64,000 nt of DNA, taken from assembly GCA_025331445.1 (NCBI GenBank), contig JAIWNE010000089.1:1-64000 (forward strand). Direction: 5' to 3'. Below are positions 53,177-64,000 of the stretch, one piece after another; the stretch's first letter is position 1, and each line of letters starts with the position of its first letter. Origin of the DNA: Blakeslea trispora (taxonomy: Eukaryota; Mucoromycota; Mucoromycetes; Mucorales; Choanephoraceae). A model generated the notes under the pieces. It made no database searches, was not told the DNA's origin, and was given only the letters and a program-made list of their open reading frames with translations. Position numbers and translations under genes: made by a program.

Positions 53177-56100
53177 TTATGTGAAAACTTCTTTGTAAAC
53201 GACGTTTCTTGTATGAGTAGTGCTATACTGGGTAGGAATTGAAGAGCATGGACCTAAAAGAACTTTTATAGCGTTTTCTTTTTTAACTCTTGATAGAGCA
53301 ACGTAGAGTTGGCCGTGACTGAAAACAGGCTTGGGTAGATACAATCCAACTTGATCAAGTGTCTGCCCTGGTGCCTTATTGATAGTCATGGCAAATGCAA
53401 GTCTAACAGGAAATTGTAATCGACTGAATTGTACAGCATCTTGTGGGTCAGATAAAAATTTGATTTGCGGGATACAGACTACAGAATTGACAAATGAACC
53501 AGTTGCTATAGTTGTTTCAATAAGATTTCCTAAAAGTGATTTAATAATTAATCTGGTTCCATTGCATAAACCATTCGATGGATCTATATTTCGCAACACC
53601 ATAATAGGTGAGCCTACTTTTAGATCTAATTGGTGAGGAGGAAGTGAGCCGATTTCAATTTGATTTAGCAGTTCAGTTGGATATCTTATAGACTGATTGC
53701 TATCAATAACAACGTCAGCACTATAATAGATCTTTTGTTCTCCAGGAATATTTTGAATGAGCAGACGATTAATATCTGCAACGAAAGCATTTGTAGGCGT
53801 GAGAATAGCAGAGTTCATCATCGCATCATGATTCAGGCTGGAAGTTGGCGGACTTGAAAAAAGATCTGGGTAGACAACAGAGAGAAGATTGATAAGATTG
53901 TCTCCTGGAATGATCATTGAATCAGGGATTCTTATAAAATCAGTATTCGTGATACGATTACTTGTAGAGACAACACATCTAAGTGTTTCAATTATACCAC
54001 TGCCAATATCTAACAGAAACTTAGAAAACTGCTGGAGTTGTTCAGATGAATCAGTATCATTGCTTGTCTGAGTTTGGTGTACTCGCATGTTAACTTAAAG
54101 CTTCAGTGTAGTGAAGGATGGCCAAAAAAACGATCGATTTATGCATTGATTTACAATGTCAGATCTACTATCTTTTTTCACTATTGGAAGAACTTGTCGG
54201 AAATCACCTCCAAAGAGCATCAACCTACCTCCCAAAGGAACATCAGATACGTTTTCATCGTTTATACTGAAAATATCCTTGAGAGTACGATCAACAGTTT
54301 CCAAAGTAGATTTGTCAATCATGGATGCTTCGTCCCATATGATTAGCTTAGTCTGCCTTAATAACCGAGCTTGCTCTGAATTTGGCGTTATTCTACACAT
54401 ACTGGTAGAAGAGGTTCTTAATGGTATTTTCAACAGCGAATGGGCCGTTCTGCCACCATCCAAAAGGAATGCAGCAGTATCACTGGAAGCAGAAGCCAAA
54501 GCATACCCATCACCAATTGATCTTACAGCTTTCAGTAGAGTGTTAAAAAGAAAAGTTTTTCCAGTGCCATTAGGCCCATCCACAAAAACACTCTATCAAA
54601 TGTAGTTGATTGACAATCATCCCTTTCGACGAATTGCATAATAGTAGTAAAAACACAACGTTGATCGTCATTAAATTTGTCGATATTAACAGAGGCAGAA
54701 GTTTGTCGTGCAATTGCATTTAAGCGATTTTGCTCTTGAAATAAACGACCAACATTGTTATCATCGTTATGTATTCTGCGATCAGTTTCAGGGAGTACAA
54801 ATCCTGAAAAACTTGACAAACTTGATCCATGTTGGGTAGCCAGAATATCATCCATGTCAAGCAAAGCATTATCATTTGCTGTTTTGTGAATATCAATCAA
54901 CAGCGGATCGACAGAAGAATTGGTTGTCAATTGGTATATATAGTGTTCAGACAATTTATCTTTAAAATTTACCCAAAGCTGATAGGGGTCTGAAGGTGAG
55001 CAAAATATCAAAATGATAACAAAAAGCCTTCTTAATGATCTAGGTGATTGCGTATTTGCAGCTTCTTCTAAACATAGGTCCTATTGGTTGTCTGACTCAA
55101 GCAATCCAAGAGCACGGGCAGCATCTTGAAATGTCGGATGTACAGTACCATTTATGGTACGAAAGCTTTGGAAGGAGGTAGCACCAGCAACATGATAAAG
55201 CAACATTCGAAGGTGATACAATTCGGTTTGCTTTGGAGAAGCAGCATACACTCTACCAATTACAGTACCAAAACTACGTTGTCTTTTTTCCCATCTTCTT
55301 AGTTGCTTTTCGTTATGCCATGCATATTCTTCGGGAAAGTTGGGATACAAAATGGATCGAGCATCGGGATCAGCTGCATTTGTGTTGAACCAACTGGTGA
55401 GTGTGGTTTCTTGAACTGATGCCCGTTCCAATACACTGTCAATATCTTCATCTTCATTAAAATATACAAGCTCTTCGCCTTCCAAATAAATGGCAAGACG
55501 TTGATGCGAAGGAGACTCTTTGTGCATGTTGAACGAAAACAATCTCCAACATGCTTCAGGAGCAGAAACATATCGTGCATCCAAAAATTTGCGAATTTCA
55601 TCATTCTGTTCAACAGTCATTGATGCTCGATCATGTCCCTTAAATACATACTTATAGACATATTTTATGCTGCTAATTGAAGAGCAAAGTTCAACATTAA
55701 TATAAGCATTGTATTTTGAGCACAAATATATGTTGTGAGGTACAATCCAACGATTGTCTACATTATATGTATGCCCATTGATTGTCTTAGCGATTGAAGC
55801 TCCATCGTTTCTTCTTCTATAGATAGGATAACCGCCATTTGAATTCACAGTCGTCTTAGCAGCTAAGTGTTTTGGGTACCCTTTTGTACATCCTTTGATG
55901 GGATCCATACAGACAGCATTAGGATTAAGCAATCCACAGGGCCCATGCACCATGCTTCTTACAACAGTCTCATGAGCCAATGGATAGGCATCCTGATTCG
56001 GTATTTCAGCACAAACTACTTTGTCGAAATCTTCAACAGTACGTGGTTTGTCAGAGGGATCAACTATCAACAGAATGTGTGCACGGGGCAAGCCTCGCTT

Positions 56101-57830
56101 TTGGAACTCGATGGTGTATACATAAGCTATGGTTTTACCCAACACATGTTTTTTAGTCAAGTCGTCTAAGAGTTCTCGAAGCTTGAGATTGAATACTCTG
56201 GCACAAAGATCAGGTCGATCTGAGGCTTTTTGATTATTGAGAAGCTGTCTTTGAATCTCAGGCCACTTGGGATTGCAAGTGAAAGTTATGAAATAGTCAG
56301 GCTTCCCAAATCTTCTTACAATACTGAGTGCATCTTGATACAGTTGAGCCATATGGCGAGGGCCTCCAATTGATGTAGATGGTAGAATGATTTTTCTACT
56401 CATGCTAGCCAAATTTTGAGGACTCGTAGAATCCGAATAATCATTCACATGTAGAGCGTCTTACAAACCTTGATATGCTTCACATCTCAACTTCTTTTGA
56501 TTGTGACGAATATATGATAGTCTGTTTTGTTCCATCTTTGCATAGCTATCGACTATATACTGCTGGAAAAGATTGCCGAATGAATGCAAGAGATGGCCAT
56601 TGTAGGGTCTGTACATTAAACAAAAGCTGTAAGATTGCATGATAGTCACTTTTGAGTGGTTTGAGGTGCTTTTAGTCTCAATACTCCAGCCTGGCTCACC
56701 AAATGGAAACAGAAGGACATAATGCAATGGATCATAAAATTGATTAGTCTCAGACACTCTCTCAAGTGAATCGTTCTGATACCGAATGACAATATCTCTT
56801 GAATTAGGTGTATCATTATCATCCTGACCACCAACAATAATAGCGGCTATTTCCGATCCATGGGTAGGTCGGTTATAACATCTGCGATTAGGGACACCAT
56901 CAGCAATGAAACCAACTTAATGTTTTCCAAGGAGATGATATCATTGTTTTGATCTTGGCTGCTTTGATCATTAGCGATTTGCATCATATTTTTGTAGATG
57001 GCTACGAAAGAATTCAACTGATGCATCATATCTTGAAGCTTTCTCAACGTTTCAGTCTTTAATTGAGGGGCAACTGCAAGTCGGTTATCAAGCTCATGTT
57101 CTGCGTCGTAAATGTATAACTGAGCAAATTTAGGATTTGAGCCGGAGGAAGGGATGGCAGATCCAGCTAAATGATAAGGGCTTCCTTGAATACGAAAAGT
57201 ATAATCACCACTTTCATTGTTAGCTAAATTCAAGTCAAGATTCACACCGAAAGAAGTAAAGCTCAAAGAACTATTATACAATCGAATGTTTTTTCGAAAA
57301 TCCTTAGAAATGTGATCGTTTCCCTTAATCAAATCAGCAATATCTGAAGGTGTTGGTTGAAGAGCATTCAAAATAGATGCACCTTTACCACAACACAATT
57401 GAAACTCAGGACGAAATTTGGAGCTTTTGCATGTTCTTTCATCGACCCACATCAAAGCACCACAATAAAGACAAACACAACTCATCGAACCACGATTATC
57501 TCTAACTAAGGGAACAAAATTCAAGTCTTTTGCAGCCTTTCTTGTTTGTTCCAATGTCAACATAGCACCAGTGAAGCGAGGATTCATTCTACATCCAATA
57601 TAAGAGCGGCGTGAATGACCTGGCTCATTGCATGAAGAGCATACAACAGAATTGGAAGCTTGTCTTTGAACTTCCTCGGTTTGATTGTCTTGATTGTCTT
57701 GATTGCGAGGATTCATAGGGCAAAGACGGTGTGTTCTTCGAGGATGACCTGCTTGATTGCACGTAGTACAAAACACAGTGGAAGAATTACTCTTTTGGGT
57801 GGTTCGAAAATCTATTGAAATCTTAGTAGT
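53177..57830 (-). pseudogene. Helitron Rep/helicase, decayed
   Basis: The N-terminus has two CxxCNxxGHxRR zinc-knuckle-like motifs (about 57765 and 57625), then CVCLYCGALMWVDERT. The Rep domain includes ITFTCNPKWPEIQRQLL, EFQKRGLPRAHILLIVDP (the first His of the two-His motif is replaced by Arg-Ala-His) and YVYKYVFKGHDRAS. The helicase includes DGPNGTGKTFLFNTLL (intact P-loop), KLIIWDEASMIDK, GGDFRQVLPIV and FAMTINKAPGQTL (usual SQGQ replaced by APGQ). Breaks: frame change near 56840, TAA at 56461-56463 where Helitron 1 has Gln, frame change around 55050, a one-base loss in a T-run near 54585 just before the P-loop, and a frame change near 54090. Not functional. Confidence 0.92.
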
Positions 57831-58896
57831 TGAACAAAATAAGAGTATTGAGCTGTTTGACTTACTTAGAAAAAAAGAAAAGAAGAAAAGGAGGAATTGT
57901 CAAATTATAATAAAAGTAAAGGTTTTTGTTGTTCAAATCTAAGCAGATAGTGACTGTTTTTTAGGAGCAAACAATTTTATGTATCAAAGGATTGGCAGTA
58001 CTGGCTTCGCGTGAGGGGTGTGATATTTGCAGTCTCAAATAGATTCAATGAGAGGGAACTCGATTTTTTTATTAAAAAGAAAGAGAGGGAACTAATTCTA
58101 CTGCAAGTCCATGTTGTGTTTATATATTATTTCTATCTCGGTTTCAATCAATCACTCCGTTATAATTTTATCTGTATGAGCAGTTTTCCTACTAGGATGA
58201 CTGGTCACCTTAATTGAAAGATGGCTGTAGCCAGATTTCATCCCCCGCTTTGAATAAGGTGGAGATATATTGTTTACTTGATTTATATCTTGGAGAGATA
58301 ACAATTATGCTCGACAAGATATGTTTTAATCTTGATTAGTGTTTCAATATATCAGGCATAACTGTTTCATACTTGTTCACTTGTTTCGTTGGATGTTTAG
58401 ATCAGTTTAGATTAGGTGATAACGATAGACAAGCCCTTTGTAATTATGTCTTAGAACTATCTTTATCCAAGTAATGATTTAGTCTTTTCTTATAATGAAA
58501 TCTCTAGCATCATTGCTTGTTTTGTTAGATGCTGCTACCTTGGTATTATAAGGCCTATGCAACCATCCTGCTATCACATGTATCATGTCATATAGCCATT
58601 TCAAGTATTGATGAAAAGAGAGTCAATGAATATAAATCTGATCATGCTTTCAATGTGTTAGCTAGGCACATTGAACGCTTTATATATCATATCATCGCTT
58701 TTTACCAATGCTTGTTAGATGTTTGATTTCAGGATTACCTCTGGTAATATCTGAAATGATTTTAGTTTTCCAACTTTGTGAACATTATTTGATTTATTGT
58801 TATTTTGACATTATCTGTCAAAATAACCTTTGATGATGATTAATTGAATTTCCGATTATAAGTCGTTCTGGCTTCTATATATGCCCAAATACGACA

Positions 58897-58934
58897 AGGG
58901 GGAGGGTCGACCCTTCCCCTTGAACCCCCTCCCA
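58897..58934 (-). repeat. G-rich tract and hairpin at Helitron 2 5' side
   Basis: Minus strand reads CTGGGAGGGGGTTCAAGGGG, then AAGGGTCGACCCTCCCC. The GGAGGGTCGACCC core is an inverted repeat. Aligned over about 35 bp with 33294-33330. Confidence 0.85.
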
Positions 58935-59209
58935 GCTGGTTTGGCGCTCGTAATCTGTTGCTGTTTAAAGCTTATTGTTAGCGTTGAAGTTAAGTTGTTT
59001 TTCTCTGTCGGGGTTTTAGGTTCCAATGCTACCATTTCAAAAAGACTGTTTTATACGATTCAATTTTAAGCTGGTGGTGACTGTTTTTTAGCAATGTACG
59101 ATTTTAATATATTAAAGGATATGCCAAATAGGGAAGAGTTGCTTTTTTTTAAGGGCTTTTGAAACGGTGAAAAAAAATACTTAACTTCTATTTTTTCTTA
59201 AACACTAGA

Positions 59210-59536
59210 GTGCATCATACTTCTGACGAACACAGTACTTTACAACTTGTGGAACTTGGATCCAACATATCCTTGCACAGAAAGGACATACTGAAACTTT
59301 CCGAAAAAGATGGAGACGCCACAGGCCATAAACAGTTACAGAAAAATGATTATGCCATGGTTTCTTTTGCCAGAAAAGAATCCAATAGATTGAGTCTTGA
59401 ACATTACCATTTCTTACAAGCTTACTACCGCAGGCTCTATGAGACGGATGTTGATGTGCCCAAAGAAGTGCAAAAGACCAAGCAAATGAAGGTATTTGGG
59501 TATGTGTACAAGTCGCGCTTGACAGGTCGAGATTAG
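59210..59536 (+). pseudogene. Orphan exon of unknown gene, truncated by a hAT terminus
   Basis: About 105 codons: HHTSDEHSTLQLVELGSNISLHRKDILKLSEKDGDATGHKQ...KQMKVFGYVYKSRLTGRD. It is preceded by an acceptor-like AACACTAG at 59208, so it is probably an internal exon. The stop lies where the hAT terminus TAGGAATCGC (59534) begins. I do not recognise it. Nothing else of the gene is in the window. Confidence 0.5.
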
Positions 59537-59893
59537 GAATCGCAATCTGTCGGTTAAGGTTCGGTTCTGAACCGACTCGACTGAAAAAAGTCGGTTCCGC
59601 GAAAATTGATAGTCGGTTCGATTCTCGGTTCGGTTAACGGTCGGTTAGCCGACGGTTAAGCAACTTCGGTTCTGATATTGTGCTACTGAATGAGTAGTTA
59701 TACACTATTTTGGCTTACTTACATAAACGCTTTTTCTTATTGTACCTAAACATTTGTGCACACATAAATTTTTATGCTTGCCGTCTTTTTAATAAATTAA
59801 CCTTCACTGTGTTGTATACAGCCTACATTCTACTCCATCTGAGACATTATCTAGATTTAAGCGGGTACCTACTTACACGACCCTTCATTATTC
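59534..59893. mobile_element. hAT terminus fragment
   Basis: TAGGAATCGCAATCTGTCGG followed by many GGTTCGGTT/CCGACTCGAC motifs, like the subterminal regions at 23982 and 31380 but diverged. Truncated on the right by the LTR. Confidence 0.75.
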
Positions 59894-60235
59894 ATAGCCA
59901 GATTGGCACTTAGCTCAGTCTAAATAAAAGATCGGATCACACTTCATTTACATCAGGACACTTGGATTGAAACAATTGCGCCAATGGTAACCTTTGGTCA
60001 ATGCGCAATAGGTATCAACCTTTATCCAAAGCACCCGATTAGCTATCATCAATCGCACTCAGTTTAAATACGGATTGCCACTCAGTTATCATGAAAGTAC
60101 AAATAGAAGGCACATATTTGAAATAAACGCAGATCAGATTCATATCGATCTTTTTGGCCGTTCAGGTTCTAATCACTTCTCTGTTTTCACACTTTACTCA
60201 ATTTTATTGTGCCTGTTATATTCTCGGATATAACA
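59894..60235 (+). repeat. 5' LTR of the Ty3-type element at 60312
   Basis: Ends ATATTCTCGGATATAACA, about 75 bp before the gag start. Partner of the solo LTR at 32844-33185. The left boundary is uncertain by about 10 bp. Confidence 0.8.
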
Positions 60236-60311
60236 TTTTTTATTTTGATTAATTACCTGAATAGCTACACTTACCTGATTCCCTTTGTTTCAGATTTAAA
60301 AATTTTTTACA

Positions 60312-62546
60312 ATGTCCTCTTTCTCTGCTTCTCCCTTGTCTTCCCCTGCTGCCTCCATGGCTCCTAATGACATGCATGTGGACCCCTCTGTTGACGCTTT
60401 GCTAAACTCGGCCCCTGTTTTCACTCCTGGTAATGCTCCTGCCCCTGTTGGTGTATTCGCCTCATCGGTTGCTTCTCACGTTGCTTCATTGCAACAGGAT
60501 GTCAACAATTTGATGGTCCATTTAGTGACATTGGCCGCTCAAATTACGCATCCTTTGCCAGGCACTGATGTTGCTGTTTTGCGTCAGCAGGTGGAAGCTG
60601 GCTCCCAAACCTTGGACTTGCTCCAACGAACTCTTGTGCAAGTTCGGGGCATTTCTTCTGCTTCCGCTGGTGCTCCTTCTGTTGCTCCCTGGTCTGGTGC
60701 TGCTGCTTCCTTGGCCATCTGACCACCCAACCTGCCAGTCTTTCAATGGACTTGTATGGTCCATAACCCCGCTCAACACGTCTTTTCAGACGTAGGAGCC
60801 TGCTTGGTTGTATTCCAAGATGTGCTTTTTGCGCACGGTTTGGCTCTGGACAGCCACGTTCTTCGCCTGGTGCCCCAGCAATTGGGTGAGAAGGTCCGCA
60901 AGTGGTATGACGAGTTTCTCCTTGGTTTCTCCCCTGGCTCCCCTTCGTACCAAGAGTTCAAGGGCGCAATCACGTCTCGCTTTGGACGTTCCTCTCTACA
61001 GGAACAAGCAGACTGTGCCTTGCGTCTGGTCAAGCTAGTAATGGACAAGGGTGAACATGTCCACTCGTATGTTGATCGCTTCCGCGATTTGCGTCGCCGC
61101 TCTGGTTATCAGACGATGCCCACATCGATTCTCATCAATACCCTTTTGAAGGCTTTGCCCTTGGCCTTCAAGAAAAGATTTGCCGTCGCCCGTGCTGTTC
61201 TGCCTGCGGAACGAAAAGGTGATGTCGATAGTTTGTTGGACTTGGCGGTCACTTTGGAGCGTGACTTGGGTTCTTCGTTTGCTGCCGGTTCCTCTTCGGC
61301 TTCTGGCTCTGTTGTTGCTGCTGCTTCTGCTGCTTCCTCTTCTTCCTCTTCGCCTGCTGGTATTGACCGTAGTCGTCATGCCGGCCGTGTTGCCAAGCGC
61401 TCTTCTTCCTCTGCCTCTGGCAAGAAATTCTGCCGCTTGCATAAGCATGGCAAGCACTCTACAGAGGAGTGTCAAGTTTTGGCTGCTGCTGTTGGCTCTG
61501 TGTCTTCTCCTGTTGTTGCTGCTCGCCCTGCTGCTAGCTCTTCTTCTTCTTCTTCTGTGCGTCGTGGCGCTGGTTTCCCCCGTGGCTCGTGCTACAAGTG
61601 TGGCGCATCCGGCTGGTCGAAGGCCCATGTTTGTAGTACTGCTGTTCCCAGCAACACTGCTCGTTTCGCAGCTATGCGAATTGAGCATGCTTCTTCGCCT
61701 TCTGCTGCTGGCCCTGCTGCTAGTACTGTCTCTTCTGCTGCTGGCCTTGCTGCTGGTGCTGTTTCTTCTGCCGCTGAGACTTTGGCTTCCGGTGCTCCTT
61801 CTTCTGTTGCTGCTTCTGCTGGTGCTGCGGCTGGGTCGGTAGTTGACACTACTGACTTGGCTGTGTACTCATGCGGGCACTTTGTGGACGGCTCTTCTGC
61901 TCCTGCTTTGGCTGGTACTTCGGCCACGCTTGCTGCCTCCTCTGTTTCTGCCGGTCCTGTTGCTGCTGCCCCTTCTGCTGCACCTGCTCCTCTCGTTGTT
62001 CACACTGACATGGACATCGACGAGCGTGCACTGGCTGTCGCCCATGACTGTAAGTTTGATCATAAATTTTCTAAATTACCAGAGCATAGATCTAACGCTC
62101 TTCTTGTTCCTATCATAATAGAAAGCCACGCATGCTTTGTCATGGTCGACAGCGGTGCTACCTGTAGCATGGTCCACCCTGAGTTGGTTTCTCTTTTTGG
62201 TTCGGTAGTGAAGCCTTCTCAGGGTCACATACTACTGGTTCATACTACATCTAGCATGCCTAGATTAGGACAAGTTAGTTTAAAAATTCTTTACAATAAA
62301 AAATTTATAAAACATACCTTTGAAGTCTTTGACGTATCTTCAATACAAGACAATGTACCAGTAGTTATTGGTTTGGATTTGATGCCTCTTTTGGGTATGT
62401 CCATTCACGGCTTAGTCACTTCATGGAATTCAACTACAGGACCTGAGTTACCTTGTCCTATTGATCCTGATCAAGTGAAAAACGAAGTCAATGATAGTCC
62501 AGTTGGATCAGCTCAGGAGCGTGAAGTTTTGATGCGTACGCTTTAA
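60312..62546 (+). pseudogene. Gag and protease region of the Ty3-type element
   Basis: The first ORF (60312-60722; MSSFSASPLSSPAASMAPNDMHVD) stops with TGA. The same frame continues PPNLPVFQWTCMVHNPAQHVF and stays open to TAA at 62544-62546. The gag core (VRKWYDEFLLGFSPGSPSYQEFKGAITSRFGRS) is homologous to the 26038 element. It is followed by long Ala/Ser runs, a zinc-knuckle-like CRLHKHGKHSTEEC and CYKCGASGWSKAHVC, and the protease motif FVMVDSGATCSMVHPE. After the TAA the frame goes on as PFLHANAAIDLKNRY into reverse transcriptase. Both stops are one C-to-T change from a sense codon (CGA, CAA). Confidence 0.88.
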
Positions 62547-64000
62547 CCCTTTTTACACGCCAATGCTGCTATTGACCTTAAGAACAGGTATTGTACATTG
62601 CCTAACGCAATTGTGGACCTTGAGTCAATTCCTGGAAAACGAGCTTTCCGCAAGCCCTATCCTGTTCCTTACGCGTACAAAGATGCTGTCTTGGGACAAT
62701 TCCAGACTTGGGAAAATGAAGGTGTCATCGAGCGATCGTATAGTCATACTGGATTTAACGTTCCAATTTTGTGTGTGGCTAAGAAAGACGGCGATGGTGT
62801 TTATACTATGAAAAAATCTCGTATTGTTGCTGACGTTCGTGAAGTTAACAACATCTTAATTAGTAACGATGTTTTCCAGTTGCCCCTTATTTCAGATATT
62901 CATCAACGAATGGGTGGAGCTACTATCGTCTCTACGATTGATATCCGCTCTTGTTTTACCTGATTCCTCGTGAATCCCGACCATAAGCATAAACTTAGTT
63001 TTATGTGTCCTTTCACTGTCCTTCGATATCAATTCCGTAAGATGTGTTTTGATATTACATTTATGAGTGGTTTTGTCCAAAACGTTTTGCAGAACTATTT
63101 CCATGATTTGCCTTTTGTATCCATTTACGTCGATGATATCACGGTTGCTACAAGTGGTACTTTGGAACATCATTTCGAGTGTCTTCGTTTGGTGTTGCAC
63201 CGCTTAACTTCTGTCAACTTGCAAATCAATCTGATAAGTTGGTAGTTGCTATGAACCCAGTTCACCTCCTTGGCTGGACAATTCGTAACGGTCAGTTGTT
63301 GCCTGACTATCGTAAGATTGCTGTTACTGAACAGTGGGAAGATGCTCCTACTACTGGTAAACAGTTGGCATCTTACTTAGGTTTCCTCAACTACTTTCGT
63401 GATTCGATTCCTCATTATGCTACTTTGGCTGCTCCCTTAGATGATTTGCGTTCTAAGAAGTCTCTTGTCGGTCTCTGGACTGCTCGTCATACAGCTACTT
63501 TCCGTCAGCTTAAAAAGGCTTTGGCTTCTGCAGTTGTCTTATCACCTTATGATCCCCGTTATCGTTTCCATGTTGCCACTGACGCATCTAAGACCGGGAT
63601 TGGCGGTGTTGTCTAATACATTAAGGACAATAAGGTTTACTATGTTGGTATGGTCAGTCGTAAGCTAAATCCTACTGAGCAGCGTTATAGTACTAAACGT
63701 CGTGAGTTACTTGGTTTGTTATATATCTTTACACGCTTTCGCAAGTTATTGTATGGTATTAAGTTCACTGCTCATGTTGATCATCGTGCGCTTGTTTATT
63801 TACAGACACAAGCTATTCCAAACCCTGTGATGCTGAATTATTATGACTGTATTTTTGCGTATGATTTTGACATTGTACATATCCCTGGTGTTACGAATTG
63901 TTTGCCTGATGCACTTAGTCGACTGTACGAAGTTGATTCTTCCAGTCTGGAGGGGGGTGAAAACTCATACAAGGCCTCATCTCAAACGACTAACGGCAAC
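62547..64000 (+). pseudogene. Reverse transcriptase and RNase H of the Ty3-type element, decayed
   Basis: RT motifs: RIVADVREVNNILI, STIDIRSCFT, then TGA at 62961-62963, FLVNPDHKHKLSFMCPFTVLRYQF and SIYVDDITVATSG (YVDD). A one-base loss near 63235 (QINLISW against SDKLVVAM) shifts the frame. RNase H starts HVATDASKTGIGGVV, with a TAA at 63614-63616, then YIKDNKVYYVGMVSRKL, TAHVDHRALVYLQ and VTNCLPDALSRLYEVD near the window edge. Confidence 0.9.

Larger units (their letters stand above)
52790..58935 (-). mobile_element. Helitron 2 (minus strand; ends approximate)
   Basis: The Rep/helicase remnant at 53177-57830 is preceded on the 5' side, about 1.1 kb upstream, by a G-rich hairpin (58897-58934) matching that of Helitron 1. 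On the 3' side the 52790-53040 region is rich in AGCGTAGCG-like motifs and hairpins. Neither terminus can be fixed from sequence alone. Confidence 0.7.
59894..64000 (+). mobile_element. Ty3/gypsy-type retrotransposon, 5' part, decayed; continues beyond window
   Basis: LTR, gag, protease, reverse transcriptase and RNase H are recognisable. Integrase and the 3' LTR would lie beyond the end. The gag region is GC-rich and Ala/Ser-rich, unlike any neighbour. Confidence 0.88.

Noticed and set aside
61035..62118. Several 60-220 codon ORFs in other frames of the retrotransposon gag
   Set aside because: They are by-products of GC-rich repeated codons; the gag frame has the recognisable core and zinc knuckles.

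Overview
The window reads as intron-bearing, AT-rich nuclear DNA of an early-diverging filamentous fungus. The mix of Tnp2-type CACTA/Plavaka transposons, Helitrons, a Crypton-like tyrosine recombinase, pogo, Tc1, hAT and chromodomain Ty3 elements, with 50-75 nt GT..AG introns, resembles a Mucoromycota (Mucorales-like) genome; this is inference from element content, not a species call. Almost everything recognisable is mobile DNA. The only convincing non-transposon gene is a tRNA-Glu(UUC) at 21154-21225. One small intron-containing gene (41537-41803) and a few orphan exons are of unknown origin.

Layout. 1-4704: 3' part of CACTA element A, with a frameshifted Tnp2 transposase (+) and an intact convergent four-exon accessory gene (-). 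4708-8275: 5' part of CACTA copy D, cut by the LTR of a decayed Ty3 element (8276-10032). That element is in turn cut by a second type of CACTA element (from 10033). About 12000-12336: 5' end of a further CACTA copy C. 12340-21098: complete 8.76 kb CACTA element B with accessory gene and transposase; its 5' 3.57 kb is an almost perfect inverted repeat of D. 21154-21225: tRNA-Glu. 21464-23557: intact pogo-like element. 23982-31380: hAT remnant containing a TA-flanked MITE, which contains a complete Ty3/chromovirus retrotransposon (25446-31213).

31533-33190: LTR fragments and a small ORF. 33290-41540: Helitron 1, whose Rep/helicase gene is interrupted by a Tc1 element, a CACTA-type non-autonomous element and an LTR-like insertion. 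41537-45500: a small gene, one solo LTR and otherwise featureless DNA. 45549-48300: decayed Crypton-like recombinase gene on the minus strand. 49418-52413: a third, decayed Tnp2-type transposase with a solo LTR in it. 52505-52671: solo LTR. 52790-58935: Helitron 2 (minus strand), decayed. 59210-59893: orphan exon and hAT end. 59894-64000: 5' LTR, gag and partial pol of another decayed Ty3 element running off the window.

The most useful signals: (i) two independent CACTA head-to-tail junctions have exactly the same 3-bp spacer; (ii) two divergent CACTA copies break the transposase reading frame at the same site with the same offset; (iii) two CACTA relatives share termini but carry different subterminal repeat arrays; (iv) both Helitrons carry a G-rich hairpin 5' of the Rep/helicase gene; (v) nesting order and target-site duplications give a clear relative history; (vi) ORF decay is mostly by single transitions creating stops and by one-base contractions of homopolymers. 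I found no convincing novel defence or metabolic system.
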